A stretch of DNA of 6,667 nucleotides from Prevotellaceae bacterium (GCA_031273485.1 JAISRS010000425.1:1-6667), one strand, 5' to 3'. Positions 1-5,691 are shown, counted from the stretch's first letter. The notes: a model not told the origin generated them from the sequence alone. A program made the numbers and translations.

Positions 1-63
1 CTTCACCTTGAAATAGTATCTTCCGTCAATAGGAGTTATAGTTGTAAGAGTATTAAATTTCAT
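1..63 (-). CDS. purB: Adenylosuccinate lyase, N-terminal fragment (cut by window edge)
   Basis: Reading the minus strand from the ATG at 63-61 gives 21 codons without a stop, running off the window: MKFNTLTTITPIDGRYYFKV and one more Lys. This matches the N-terminus typical of adenylosuccinate lyase, where a short leader is followed by TA(I/V)SP(I/V)DGRY and a Lys-Val pair (E. coli PurB has TAVSPVDGRYGDKV). The enzyme belongs to the fumarase/aspartase superfamily. It acts in the cytoplasm, cleaving SAICAR to AICAR and adenylosuccinate to AMP in purine synthesis, releasing fumarate each time. The catalytic residues lie in the missing part. A Bacteroides-type promoter sits just upstream (87-119), which supports this start. 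The gene diverges from the rest of the window. The family call rests on 21 residues only, but the SPIDGRY-like block is distinctive. Confidence 0.82.
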   Translation of the reverse strand, partial: MKFNTLTTITPIDGRYYFKVK

Positions 64-80
64 TATATATAATTTTAATT

Positions 81-90
81 TTTGCGCAAA
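81..90. promoter_or_regulatory. Perfect palindrome TTTGCGCAAA at the purB start site
   Basis: The ten bases TTTGCGCAAA are their own reverse complement and overlap the downstream edge of the predicted purB -7 element. The position, between -7 and the expected start of transcription, would suit a repressor site. No regulator can be named, and a 10-base palindrome in AT-rich DNA could arise by chance. Confidence 0.3.
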
Positions 91-119
91 TATACAATTA
101 ATGATTAATTTTTAAGCAA
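87..119 (-). promoter_or_regulatory. Predicted purB promoter, Bacteroides -33/-7 type
   Basis: On the minus strand a TATATTTG (plus 94-87) matches the Bacteroidota -7 consensus TAnnTTTG exactly. A TTG (plus 119-117) lies 22 bases further upstream as a -33 element. Transcription would start near base 80, giving a leader of about 17 bases before the purB ATG. The -7 element overlaps a perfect 10-base palindrome at 81-90. This is a prediction from consensus only. Confidence 0.6.
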
Positions 120-254
120 CGGAACCTGTAGAAACTTGATTTTTCAAGACAGACAAGATTTTCACACCGAAGTTTACCCATTGTAAATGAAGATTTAAAA
201 ATTGATGTCGAACGCCGAAAAAACAGTTTATATCTTTTTAAATATGACATAATA

Positions 255-422
255 CTTCGGAAGTTCCCCATAATGCCAAAATGACATTAATTAATGCTTC
301 GGAGGTATTTCAAAATGCCAAAATGACATTTTCGAGATGCTTTTCAGTATTAATTTGACCTTCGGGAGTATTTCGACGATGCTTTTTGGCATAAAAAGGA
401 TGTCTTTTAGTATTAAAAATAT
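255..422. repeat. Diverged AT-rich direct repeats marked by CTTCGG (42/63-base spacing)
   Basis: CTTCGG occurs at 255, 297, 360 and 423, so the steps are 42, 63 and 63 bases. The first two copies share ATGCCAAAATGACAT at 273-287 and 315-329, exactly 42 apart. The 297-359 and 360-422 units are both 63 long and share GTATTTC near the start and a CTTTT-AGTATTAA-like block near the end. In the third unit the middle is ATGCTTTTTGGCAT (379-392), roughly the inverse of the earlier ATGCCAAAA block. A weaker copy (TATTTC, then GATGTAATTTTTGGCA) can be seen at about 502-530. On the minus strand the repeats give a frame with about 21-residue periodicity, but it is interrupted and looks non-coding. This is probably an old, decaying intergenic repeat family. 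Confidence 0.6.
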
Positions 423-640
423 CTTCGGAAAGTGTTTTGTGAACTTTTTGGGTGTATGTGGCATCGAAGAAATTTTCATCGGAGCAGGCAAGTTAGTATC
501 TTATTTCAAAAATTGATGTAATTTTTGGCAGAATATTCAATATTAAGATTGTTGTTTTCTTTACGAAGTACAAAAACGACAATTTGAAACGTAAGTTCGA
601 CGCAGTCAAATACATCCTCTTTGGTTCCGGCTTGTCCGGC

Positions 641-665
641 TTGGGGAGAGTACGCCTCTCTCCGG
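641..665. repeat. GC-rich hairpin
   Basis: GGGGAGAG (643-650) and CTCTCTCC (656-663) can form an 8-pair stem with one G-U pair around the loop TACGC (651-655). Two outer wobble pairs could extend it to 641-665. It lies in a local GC-rich island just upstream of the tandem palindrome array. There is no following T-run on the plus strand, so it is not an obvious terminator. Function unknown. Confidence 0.4.
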
Positions 666-700
666 CGGCTCTTGCGCTGGTTTGCAACCGGTATGTGCAT

Positions 701-720
701 TAAGGACTTTAAAGTCTTTA
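701..720. repeat. 20-base AT palindrome before the array
   Basis: Bases 701-720 are centred on the perfect 12-base palindrome GACTTTAAAGTC (705-716). The symmetry extends four more bases each side with only one mismatch (G704/T717, a wobble in RNA). It ends 7 bases before the first array unit and starts its core with GACTT, as the array units do. It may therefore be a divergent leader unit or a separate protein-binding site. Confidence 0.45.
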
Positions 721-727
721 AAGGTTG

Positions 728-1153
728 GACTTGCCCACTGTTGGGCAAGTATGTTTTTGCTCCGGTTTAGACTTGCCGGAGTTCCGGCAAGTATGTTTTG
801 GTTCCGGTTCTGACTTGCCGGAGTTCCGGCAAGTATGTTTTGGTTCCGGTTCTGACTTGCCGGAGTTCCGGCAAGTATGTTTTGATTCCGGTTTAGACTT
901 GCCGGAGTTCCGGCAAGTATGTTTTTGTTCCGGTTTAGACTTGCCTACTGTTGGGCAAGTATGTTTTTGTTCCGGTTTAGACTTGCGACCCAGGTCGCAA
1001 GTATGTTTTGCTCCGGTTTAGACTTGCGACCCGGGTCGCAAATATGATTTGGGTCCGGTTTAGACTTGCGACTCGGGTCGCAAGTATGTTTTGGCTCCGG
1101 TTGGGACTTGCGACCTGGGTCGCAAGTATGTTTTGGTTCCGGTTTGGATTTGC
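728..1153. repeat. Tandem array of ten 42-base palindromic units with three covarying cores
   Basis: Units start at 728, 770, 812, 854, 896, 938, 980, 1021, 1063 and 1105. All are 42 bases except the seventh (41, one T fewer in the linker). An eleventh unit is cut short after GATTTGC (1147-1153). Each unit is G, then a 22-base palindrome, then a linker of about 19 bases of the type ATGTTTTGGTTCCGGTTTA. The palindrome ends ACTTGC...GCAAGT are nearly constant. The core is CCA/TGG in units 1 and 6, CGGA/TCCG in units 2-5, and GACC/GGTC in units 7-10, so both arms change together. The few imperfect pairs are mostly G-T wobbles (units 6 and 9), plus one C-A mismatch (unit 8). Units 2 and 3 are identical. 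The array is open in several frames, but the 41-base unit breaks the register on both strands, so it is probably not coding. A structured RNA, a set of binding sites, or a REP/BIME-like repeat are all possible. Confidence 0.9.
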
Positions 1154-1186
1154 ACGCCATTATTCATCGTTCATAATTTCATCGGT

Positions 1187-1222
1187 ATGAAAAAATATTT
1201 TTCATCAATATGAAAATTTCAT
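1187..1222. promoter_or_regulatory. Paired ATGAAA/TTTCAT palindromes upstream of the TraB/GumN gene
   Basis: ATGAAAAA-ATA-TTTTTCAT (1187-1205) and ATGAAAATTTCAT (1210-1222) are two palindromes whose starts are 23 bases apart. TTCAT occurs six times between 1163 and 1226. They lie 90-125 bases before the downstream start codon, where operators would be expected, but AT-rich DNA easily yields such symmetry. No regulator can be named. Confidence 0.35.
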
Positions 1223-1310
1223 TCATTTAATAATTAATGGCAAGATTTTTGTAAGTGTTTTGTCCGAATTTTATTTAATATCAATTCGTAAAAATTAAAT
1301 TGGATATTGC

Positions 1311-2273
1311 ATGAATACAAAATTAAAAAAGCGCATTATAGACTTATTTACAGGCAGTTTTTTGTTTATCGTAATTATTGCCTGCGTAAGCGCCGAAGAA
1401 TTTAAGACATCGGACAGATTTTCGCTTTTATGGGAAATTACCGGAAACGATCTGCAAAACCCATCATATTTATATGGAACCATACACATTTATGATACGA
1501 ATATTTTTAAACTTCCCAAAGAAATCTACGAGGCTATAGACCGTTGCGATAACTTTTCGTTGGAAATTGATATGAACAACATCGACCAAAGCATGTTAAT
1601 GCAACGCGTCTTTATCGGCAACCCCGACAGCACGCTTGATAAATTGCTGGAACCCGAAATATATGCCGAAATTCGCACCATCCCCATAATTAAAATGATG
1701 GGAGAACAGGTGAAAATGTTCAAACCCTTCTTCCTCCAGACGTATCTGCTGATTGATAATCCGATGACCGTACAGTCGGTTGATCTGCAATTAAACGAAT
1801 ACGCAAAAACTAACAAAAAAAATATATTCGGCATAGAAACAATGGAAGAACAATTGGAAATGATTGACAAAATTCCCTTGTCGGAACAGGCAAAAAGCAT
1901 TACGGAAATATACGGTTACTGTAAAAAAGAGAATTTGGGATTTCATGCTGCGGGTAAAAAAATATTCGGCAAAGTATTGAACGCATACAGAGAACAAAAC
2001 ATTGAAACAATAGCCCTTCTGGAAAAAGAACTTGGGATGATTTCCAGCTCTCCCGGCGCTTCCGATTCGGTGATGATTGCAGAACGAAATGTTAATATGG
2101 CTAACCGAATCAGCGATTTTATAAAACAGAATAAAACCCTGTTTGCCGCAGTAGGCGCCTTACATCTTGCCGATTATAAAAATATGAACGGAGTGGTGTC
2201 GCTCCTGAAAGAAAAAGGCTATAAACTGCGTCCGATTTTGATAAAATTGTACGATAGCGACAATAATCAATAA
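1311..2273 (+). CDS. TraB/GumN (TIKI-like) family protein, exported
   Basis: This 320-residue protein has the layout of the TraB/PrgY/GumN family, which is related to the TIKI metalloproteases. Visible family marks are LLWEITG (39-45) followed by SYLYGTIH with the first GxxH motif at 56-59; the FSLEID acid at E85; a SVDLQL segment (156-161); GIETMEEQL with E176; an AERN segment (257-260); and AVGALHL with the second GxxH motif at 282-285, followed by the usual GVVSLLKEKGYKL ending. The two GxxH motifs are the expected metal-site residues of this superfamily. The N-terminus (basic KLKKR, then a hydrophobic stretch to about 24) is a signal peptide. IIAC with C25 fits a lipobox, while VSA before E29 fits ordinary signal peptidase, so it is either lipid-anchored or periplasmic. 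It stands alone, with no clear upstream promoter. Members in Bacteroidota are mostly uncharacterised, so the substrate is unknown. The family call is firm, the biochemical role is not. Confidence 0.88.
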   Translation: MNTKLKKRIIDLFTGSFLFIVIIACVSAEEFKTSDRFSLLWEITGNDLQNPSYLYGTIHIYDTNIFKLPKEIYEAIDRCDNFSLEIDMNNIDQSMLMQRVFIGNPDSTLDKLLEPEIYAEIRTIPIIKMMGEQVKMFKPFFLQTYLLIDNPMTVQSVDLQLNEYAKTNKKNIFGIETMEEQLEMIDKIPLSEQAKSITEIYGYCKKENLGFHAAGKKIFGKVLNAYREQNIETIALLEKELGMISSSPGASDSVMIAERNVNMANRISDFIKQNKTLFAAVGALHLADYKNMNGVVSLLKEKGYKLRPILIKLYDSDNNQ

Positions 2274-2343
2274 AATGCTATAGAAATAACAAGTATATTT
2301 AAAGACAAAAAATAAAATATAAAACATTATTATAAATTGAAAA

Positions 2344-2361
2344 TCATCGTAATGACGATGA
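2344..2361. repeat. Small hairpin in the gap after the TraB/GumN gene
   Basis: TCATCGT and ACGATGA form a perfect 7-pair stem around the loop AATG. It lies 71 bases after the TraB/GumN stop codon and just before the gpmA promoter. The following bases are A-rich, with no T-run, so it is at best a weak or non-canonical terminator. The rest of the 2274-2455 gap is AT-rich, with the promoter as its only other visible feature. Confidence 0.35.
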
Positions 2362-2376
2362 CAGATAAAATTAAAA

Positions 2377-2408
2377 TTTGGAAAACATAAAAAAGAAATC
2401 TAATTTTG
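2377..2408 (+). promoter_or_regulatory. Promoter of the gpmA-leuB unit, Bacteroides -33/-7 type
   Basis: TTTG (2377-2380), a 20-base spacer, and TAATTTTG (2401-2408) match the Bacteroidota consensus (TTTG at -33, TAnnTTTG at -7) in both elements and in spacing. Transcription should start near 2415, leaving a leader of about 40 AT-rich bases without a strong ribosome binding site, as is usual in this phylum. It is the best promoter match in the window and probably drives gpmA and leuB, and possibly the two genes after them. Confidence 0.7.
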
Positions 2409-2455
2409 CCCGCTACAAAAAAGTAACATTTTTTAATTATAAATAAACCAGAGTA

Positions 2456-3199
2456 ATGAAAAAAGTCGTATTACTCCGTCACGGAGAAAGTATTTGGAAC
2501 AAAGAAAACAGATTCACAGGTTGGACGGATGTCGATTTGTCGGCAAAAGGCGTCGAAGAAGCAACAGTGGCAGGAAAAACACTGAAAGAACACGGATTCG
2601 TATTTCAAAAAGCATACACATCATATCTGAAAAGAGCAGTTAAAACCCTAAACGGAGTGCTGGATGTGATGGATTTGGACTGGATTCCCGTAGAAAAATC
2701 CTGGCGACTTAACGAAAAACATTATGGCATGTTGCAGGGTCTGAACAAAACGGAAACCGCCGAAAAATACGGAGAAGAACAAGTCCTGATATGGCGCCGA
2801 AGCTACGATATAGCCCCAGCCCCCCTCGCCTCCGACGACCCACGCAATCCACGCGCCGATTTACGCTACAACGAATTGACGGATTGCGAAATTCCCCTGA
2901 CGGAATCGTTGAAAGAAACAGTGGAAAGAGCCGTCCCCTATTGGGAAAAAGTGATAGTCCCCTCGCTGCAACAATATAATCAAGTGATAGTCGCCGCACA
3001 TGGTAACAGTCTGAGAGGAATTATAAAATTCTTGAAAAACATCTCGGATTCCGATATCGTCAGTCTAAATCTCCCTACAGCCATACCTTACGTATTTGAA
3101 TTTGACGATAATATTACCCTCGTCAAAGATTACTTCCTCGGCGACCCCGAAGAAATAAAAAAGAAAATGGCAGCAGTTGCAAATCAAGGAAAAAAATAA
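2456..3199 (+). CDS. gpmA: 2,3-bisphosphoglycerate-dependent phosphoglycerate mutase
   Basis: GpmA interconverts 3-phosphoglycerate and 2-phosphoglycerate in glycolysis and gluconeogenesis through a phosphohistidine, in the cytoplasm. At 247 residues it has the family's usual length. The phosphate-binding motif LLRHGES (6-12) carries the phosphorylated H9. It is followed by the family signature NRFTGWTDVDLS (18-29), TSYLKRA with R60, the WRLNEKHYG block (83-91) with the catalytic acid E87, the WRRSYD arginines (R114, R115), and AAHGNSLRG (180-188) with the second active-site H182. All key residues are present. The ATG start lies 47 bases after the predicted -7 element and places the RHG motif at the expected distance from the N-terminus. 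leuB follows after only 3 bases, so the two are almost surely co-transcribed and perhaps translationally coupled. The dPGM family is unambiguous, and no frameshift or missing residue is seen. Confidence 0.95.
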   Translation: MKKVVLLRHGESIWNKENRFTGWTDVDLSAKGVEEATVAGKTLKEHGFVFQKAYTSYLKRAVKTLNGVLDVMDLDWIPVEKSWRLNEKHYGMLQGLNKTETAEKYGEEQVLIWRRSYDIAPAPLASDDPRNPRADLRYNELTDCEIPLTESLKETVERAVPYWEKVIVPSLQQYNQVIVAAHGNSLRGIIKFLKNISDSDIVSLNLPTAIPYVFEFDDNITLVKDYFLGDPEEIKKKMAAVANQGKK

Positions 3200-3202
3200 A
3201 CT

Positions 3203-4273
3203 ATGAAGATTAATCTTGCCGTTCTTCCGGGTGATGGAATAGGTCCTGAAATTGTGACACAGGCATTGAACGTCGTTAAAGCGATTTGTTCAAAATACAA
3301 CCATACACTAAGTTACGAATCGGCATTAGTTGGGGCTGCGGCAATTGACGCATACGGAAATCCGTACCCCGATTCTACCCATAAATTATGCATGGACTCC
3401 GATGCCGTGCTTTTTGGAGCAATAGGCTCGCCCCGATACGACAACGACCCCGGCGCAAAAATCCGCCCGGAACAGGGTCTGCTTGCAATGAGAAAAAAAT
3501 TAGGACTGTATGCAAATATCCGTCCCGTTGCCGTTTTCCCGCAATTAATCCACCGCTCGCCCTTACGCCGAGATTTGGTCGAAAACGCTGATTTTATATG
3601 CATCAGAGAACTGACCGGAGGAATATATTTCGGACAACCGCAAGGCAGATCGGAAGACGGAAATACGGCATACGATACTTGCGTATATACAAAACCTGAA
3701 ATCGAACGCATTGTCCGTCTGGCATATCAATATGCGCAAAAACGCAAAAAACACCTCACCGTCGTTGACAAGGCAAATGTCCTGTCCACCTCCCGCCTTT
3801 GGCGTCAGGTATCACAGGAACTGGAAAAAGAATATCCCGATGTAAAAACAGAATATATGTTTGTCGATAACGCCGCAATGCAGATAATCCAATATCCTAA
3901 ACAATTCGACGTTATAGTTACGGAAAACATGTTCGGCGACATACTCACCGACGAGGCGTCCGTCATAACAGGCTCTTTGGGAATGTTGCCCTCTGCATCC
4001 GTAGGAATACACACTTCTGTGTTTGAACCCATTCACGGCTCTTATCCGCAAGCCGCAGGTAAAGATATCGCCAACCCTTTAGCCACAATTCTATCGGCAG
4101 CTCTAATGTTTGAGTATTCGTTCGGTTTGAAAACGGAAGCCGAAAACATCCGTCAGGTTGTGGACAAATCGCTGCAAGTCGGCATAGTTACCGAAGATAT
4201 CGCCTCCGACGGTAAATCCCGTAAAACATCGGAAGTAGGAAACTGGATTGTAAAAACAATTAATAATATTTAG
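3203..4273 (+). CDS. leuB: 3-isopropylmalate dehydrogenase
   Basis: LeuB oxidises and decarboxylates 3-isopropylmalate to 2-oxoisocaproate with NAD+, the third step of leucine synthesis, in the cytoplasm. The 356-residue length is typical. The N-terminal VLPGDGIGPEI (7-17) starts the fold. The substrate-binding run RPEQGLLAMRKKLGLYANIR (88-107) supplies R97 and R107, and the LRKxLxLxANxRP pattern separates LeuB from isocitrate dehydrogenases. Next come R135 in RELTGG, Y142 in the GGIYFGQPQGR block, K190 in VDKANVL, and the metal-binding aspartates D222, D246 and D250 (VDNAA, FGDILTDE). The cofactor loop is FEPIHGSYPQAAGKDIANP, with H278-G279-S280. All catalytic residues are present. The gene is 3 bases behind gpmA, and no leuA, leuC or leuD is visible here, so leuB may be separated from its pathway partners or the rest may lie outside the window. 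A related beta-decarboxylating dehydrogenase acting on a different malate derivative is the only real alternative. Confidence 0.92.
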   Translation: MKINLAVLPGDGIGPEIVTQALNVVKAICSKYNHTLSYESALVGAAAIDAYGNPYPDSTHKLCMDSDAVLFGAIGSPRYDNDPGAKIRPEQGLLAMRKKLGLYANIRPVAVFPQLIHRSPLRRDLVENADFICIRELTGGIYFGQPQGRSEDGNTAYDTCVYTKPEIERIVRLAYQYAQKRKKHLTVVDKANVLSTSRLWRQVSQELEKEYPDVKTEYMFVDNAAMQIIQYPKQFDVIVTENMFGDILTDEASVITGSLGMLPSASVGIHTSVFEPIHGSYPQAAGKDIANPLATILSAALMFEYSFGLKTEAENIRQVVDKSLQVGIVTEDIASDGKSRKTSEVGNWIVKTINNI

Positions 4274-4297
4274 TAAATTAATAAATTAATAAATTTT
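4274..4297. repeat. Three 8-base AT repeats between leuB and the oxidoreductase gene
   Basis: TAAATTAA is repeated exactly at 4274-4281 and 4282-4289, followed by the partial copy TAAATTTT (4290-4297). The repeat fills most of the 30-base gap before the next ATG at 4304. No promoter consensus is visible here. Repeat number could change by slippage and alter leader spacing, but that is only a possibility. Confidence 0.6.
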
Positions 4298-4303
4298 CTC
4301 AGA

Positions 4304-5659
4304 ATGAAACGTAATAAGACAACTTTGAGCAGAAGACAATTTTTGTCCACTGCAGCAGTAGCCGGAACCGGAGCATTGGTTACCGGAGGTGCAACATTAT
4401 CCTCTTGCAGCGAAACCGCAAAAGGTCCGCAAAAACATCCCCCCATCGAACGCCTGAAAGCCGTGCGAATCCCTACTTTGACGGATATCGCCATCGACGG
4501 CAAAGAACTGAAAGTGGGACTTGTAGGTTGCGGAGGTCAGGGAACAGGCGACCTTATCGGAACAACCAGAGCCGCTAACGGAATTAAAATAGTGGCTCTT
4601 GGCGATGTGTTTCAGGACAAGGTGAACGCAACAAGGGAAAAAGTGAAAAAAGAAACAGGACAGGATGTTCCCGAAGGAAACTGTTTTGTGGGTTTTGACG
4701 CCTATAAAAAAGTTATTGAGCTGGTGGATTTGGTACTATTGGTAACTCCTCCCGTTTTCCGCCCCTTACATTTTGAAGCTGCGGTACAGGCAAATAAACA
4801 TGTTTTCATGGAAAAACCTATTTGTGTGGACACAGCGGGAGCCTTGAAACTATTAGCCACGTCCAAAATTGCAGACAGCAAAAAACTTTGCGTATGCACA
4901 GGAACTCAACGCCGCCATCAACGCTCATACGTCGAAGGCTTTAAACAGATTGCCGACGGACTTATAGGCGAAATCACAGGAGGCGCGGTTTATTGGAATC
5001 AGGGTCAGCTCTGGTACAGAGAACGCCAAAAAGAATGGACCGATATGGAATGGATGATACGCGACTGGGTAAACTGGACTTGGCTTTCGGGCGACCATAT
5101 AGTTGAACAGCATGTACATAATATTGATGTATTCAACTGGTTTTCGGGCTTAACTCCCAAAAAAGGCATAGGATTCGGAGCGCGTCACCGCCGCGTTACA
5201 GGCGACCAGTATGACATGTTTAGTGTTGATTTTGAATACGAAAACGGTATCCACATGCACAGTATGTGCCGCCAGATTAACGGTTGCGACGGACCTGTAT
5301 CGGAATTTGTTCAAGGAACTCACGGCAGCTGGCGTCCTCACGAAATAAAAGACCTCGCCGGAAATGTACTCTGGAAATATGATCATGAAAAGGAAAAACA
5401 GGAATTTAAACAAACAAACGCTTATGTTCTCGAATTTGTGGATTTAATCACAGCTATCAGAAAAGGCGAACCGTTTAATGAAACCGAAGCCACAACCAAT
5501 TCGTCTTTGCAGGCAGTGCTTGGACGGGAATCGGCATACACAGGAAAACATTTCACCTGGGATCAAATAAAAGGTATGAACATGGATTTACTCCCCAAAG
5601 AACCGAAACTGGAAAATTTGGATATGAGTCAATACGTGGTGCATGTTCCCGGAAAATAA
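4304..5659 (+). CDS. Gfo/Idh/MocA family oxidoreductase, Tat-exported lipoprotein
   Basis: This 451-residue protein belongs to the Gfo/Idh/MocA family of NAD(P)-dependent sugar oxidoreductases. The N-terminus carries a twin-arginine signal, LSRRQFLSTA (8-17), a hydrophobic stretch, and a lipobox LSSC with C35. It is therefore probably exported folded, with cofactor bound, and lipid-anchored. The Rossmann fold begins with VGLVGCGGQGTG (71-82). The catalytic-lysine motif EKP is at 170-172. The C-terminal domain has WNQGQLW (231-237), the motif SGDHIVEQHVHNID (262-275) with candidate active-site H265, E268, H270, H272 and D275, and GARHRRVTGDQYD (282-294). The sequence strongly resembles secreted Bacteroidetes members, but the substrate cannot be read. 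The next gene, 32 bases on, is a sugar-isomerase-like TIM barrel, also Tat-exported. That pairing suggests oxidation of a sugar or glycoside (for example to a 3-keto form) in the periplasm. A GH109-type NAD-dependent glycosidase is an alternative from the same superfamily. The family is certain and the reaction inferred. Confidence 0.9.
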   Translation: MKRNKTTLSRRQFLSTAAVAGTGALVTGGATLSSCSETAKGPQKHPPIERLKAVRIPTLTDIAIDGKELKVGLVGCGGQGTGDLIGTTRAANGIKIVALGDVFQDKVNATREKVKKETGQDVPEGNCFVGFDAYKKVIELVDLVLLVTPPVFRPLHFEAAVQANKHVFMEKPICVDTAGALKLLATSKIADSKKLCVCTGTQRRHQRSYVEGFKQIADGLIGEITGGAVYWNQGQLWYRERQKEWTDMEWMIRDWVNWTWLSGDHIVEQHVHNIDVFNWFSGLTPKKGIGFGARHRRVTGDQYDMFSVDFEYENGIHMHSMCRQINGCDGPVSEFVQGTHGSWRPHEIKDLAGNVLWKYDHEKEKQEFKQTNAYVLEFVDLITAIRKGEPFNETEATTNSSLQAVLGRESAYTGKHFTWDQIKGMNMDLLPKEPKLENLDMSQYVVHVPGK

Positions 5660-5691
5660 ACATAATCAGTATATAAAATAATTTACATCTT

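Larger units (their letters stand above)
64..1310. other. Long repeat-rich intergenic region between divergent purB and the TraB/GumN gene
   Basis: There is no convincing gene in this 1.25 kb stretch. The open frames it contains are products of the repeats, lack plausible start signals, and lose register where the repeats change length. From left to right it holds the purB promoter; a small hairpin CTTGA-TTTT-TCAAG at 135-148; an old AT-rich repeat (255-422), with a possible further decayed copy near 494-556; a GC-rich hairpin (641-665); an AT palindrome (701-720); the tandem palindrome array (728-1153); and two ATGAAA/TTTCAT palindromes (1187-1222). A stray TTTGGTTCCGG at 620-630 matches the linker of the array and may be a remnant of an extra unit. 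No clear promoter for the downstream gene was found. Confidence 0.75.

Noticed and set aside
291..491. A 66-residue minus-strand frame with weak 21-residue periodicity
   Set aside because: Its composition follows the AT-rich direct repeats, it is interrupted at the next unit, and it has no recognisable domain. At most it is a remnant.
725..1021. A 98-residue plus-strand frame with a 14-residue repeat (DLPEFRQVCFGSGS type) over the palindrome array
   Set aside because: It needs a TTG start with no ribosome binding site, exists because 42 is a multiple of three, and falls out of register at the 41-base unit (980-1020). The palindromes, not the residues, are what is conserved.
728..1153. CRISPR array
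   Set aside because: The segments between palindromes are nearly the same in every unit, so there are no unique spacers, and no cas genes are present.
728..1153. A row of rho-independent terminators
   Set aside because: Each stem is followed by ATG before a run of only four or five T, so the T-run is not placed directly after the stem.
945..1160. A minus-strand frame with KSKPEPKHTCDPGR-like repeats
   Set aside because: It covers the same array, loses its repeat pattern where the unit is 41 bases, and starts in the truncated last unit. It is best read as a by-product of the repeat.
2709..2999. A 96-residue minus-strand frame inside gpmA
   Set aside because: It lies wholly antisense to a clearly coding, fully conserved gpmA and has no recognisable features.
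3313..3711. A 132-residue minus-strand frame inside leuB
   Set aside because: It lies antisense to leuB codons that carry the conserved substrate-binding residues, so it is a shadow frame.
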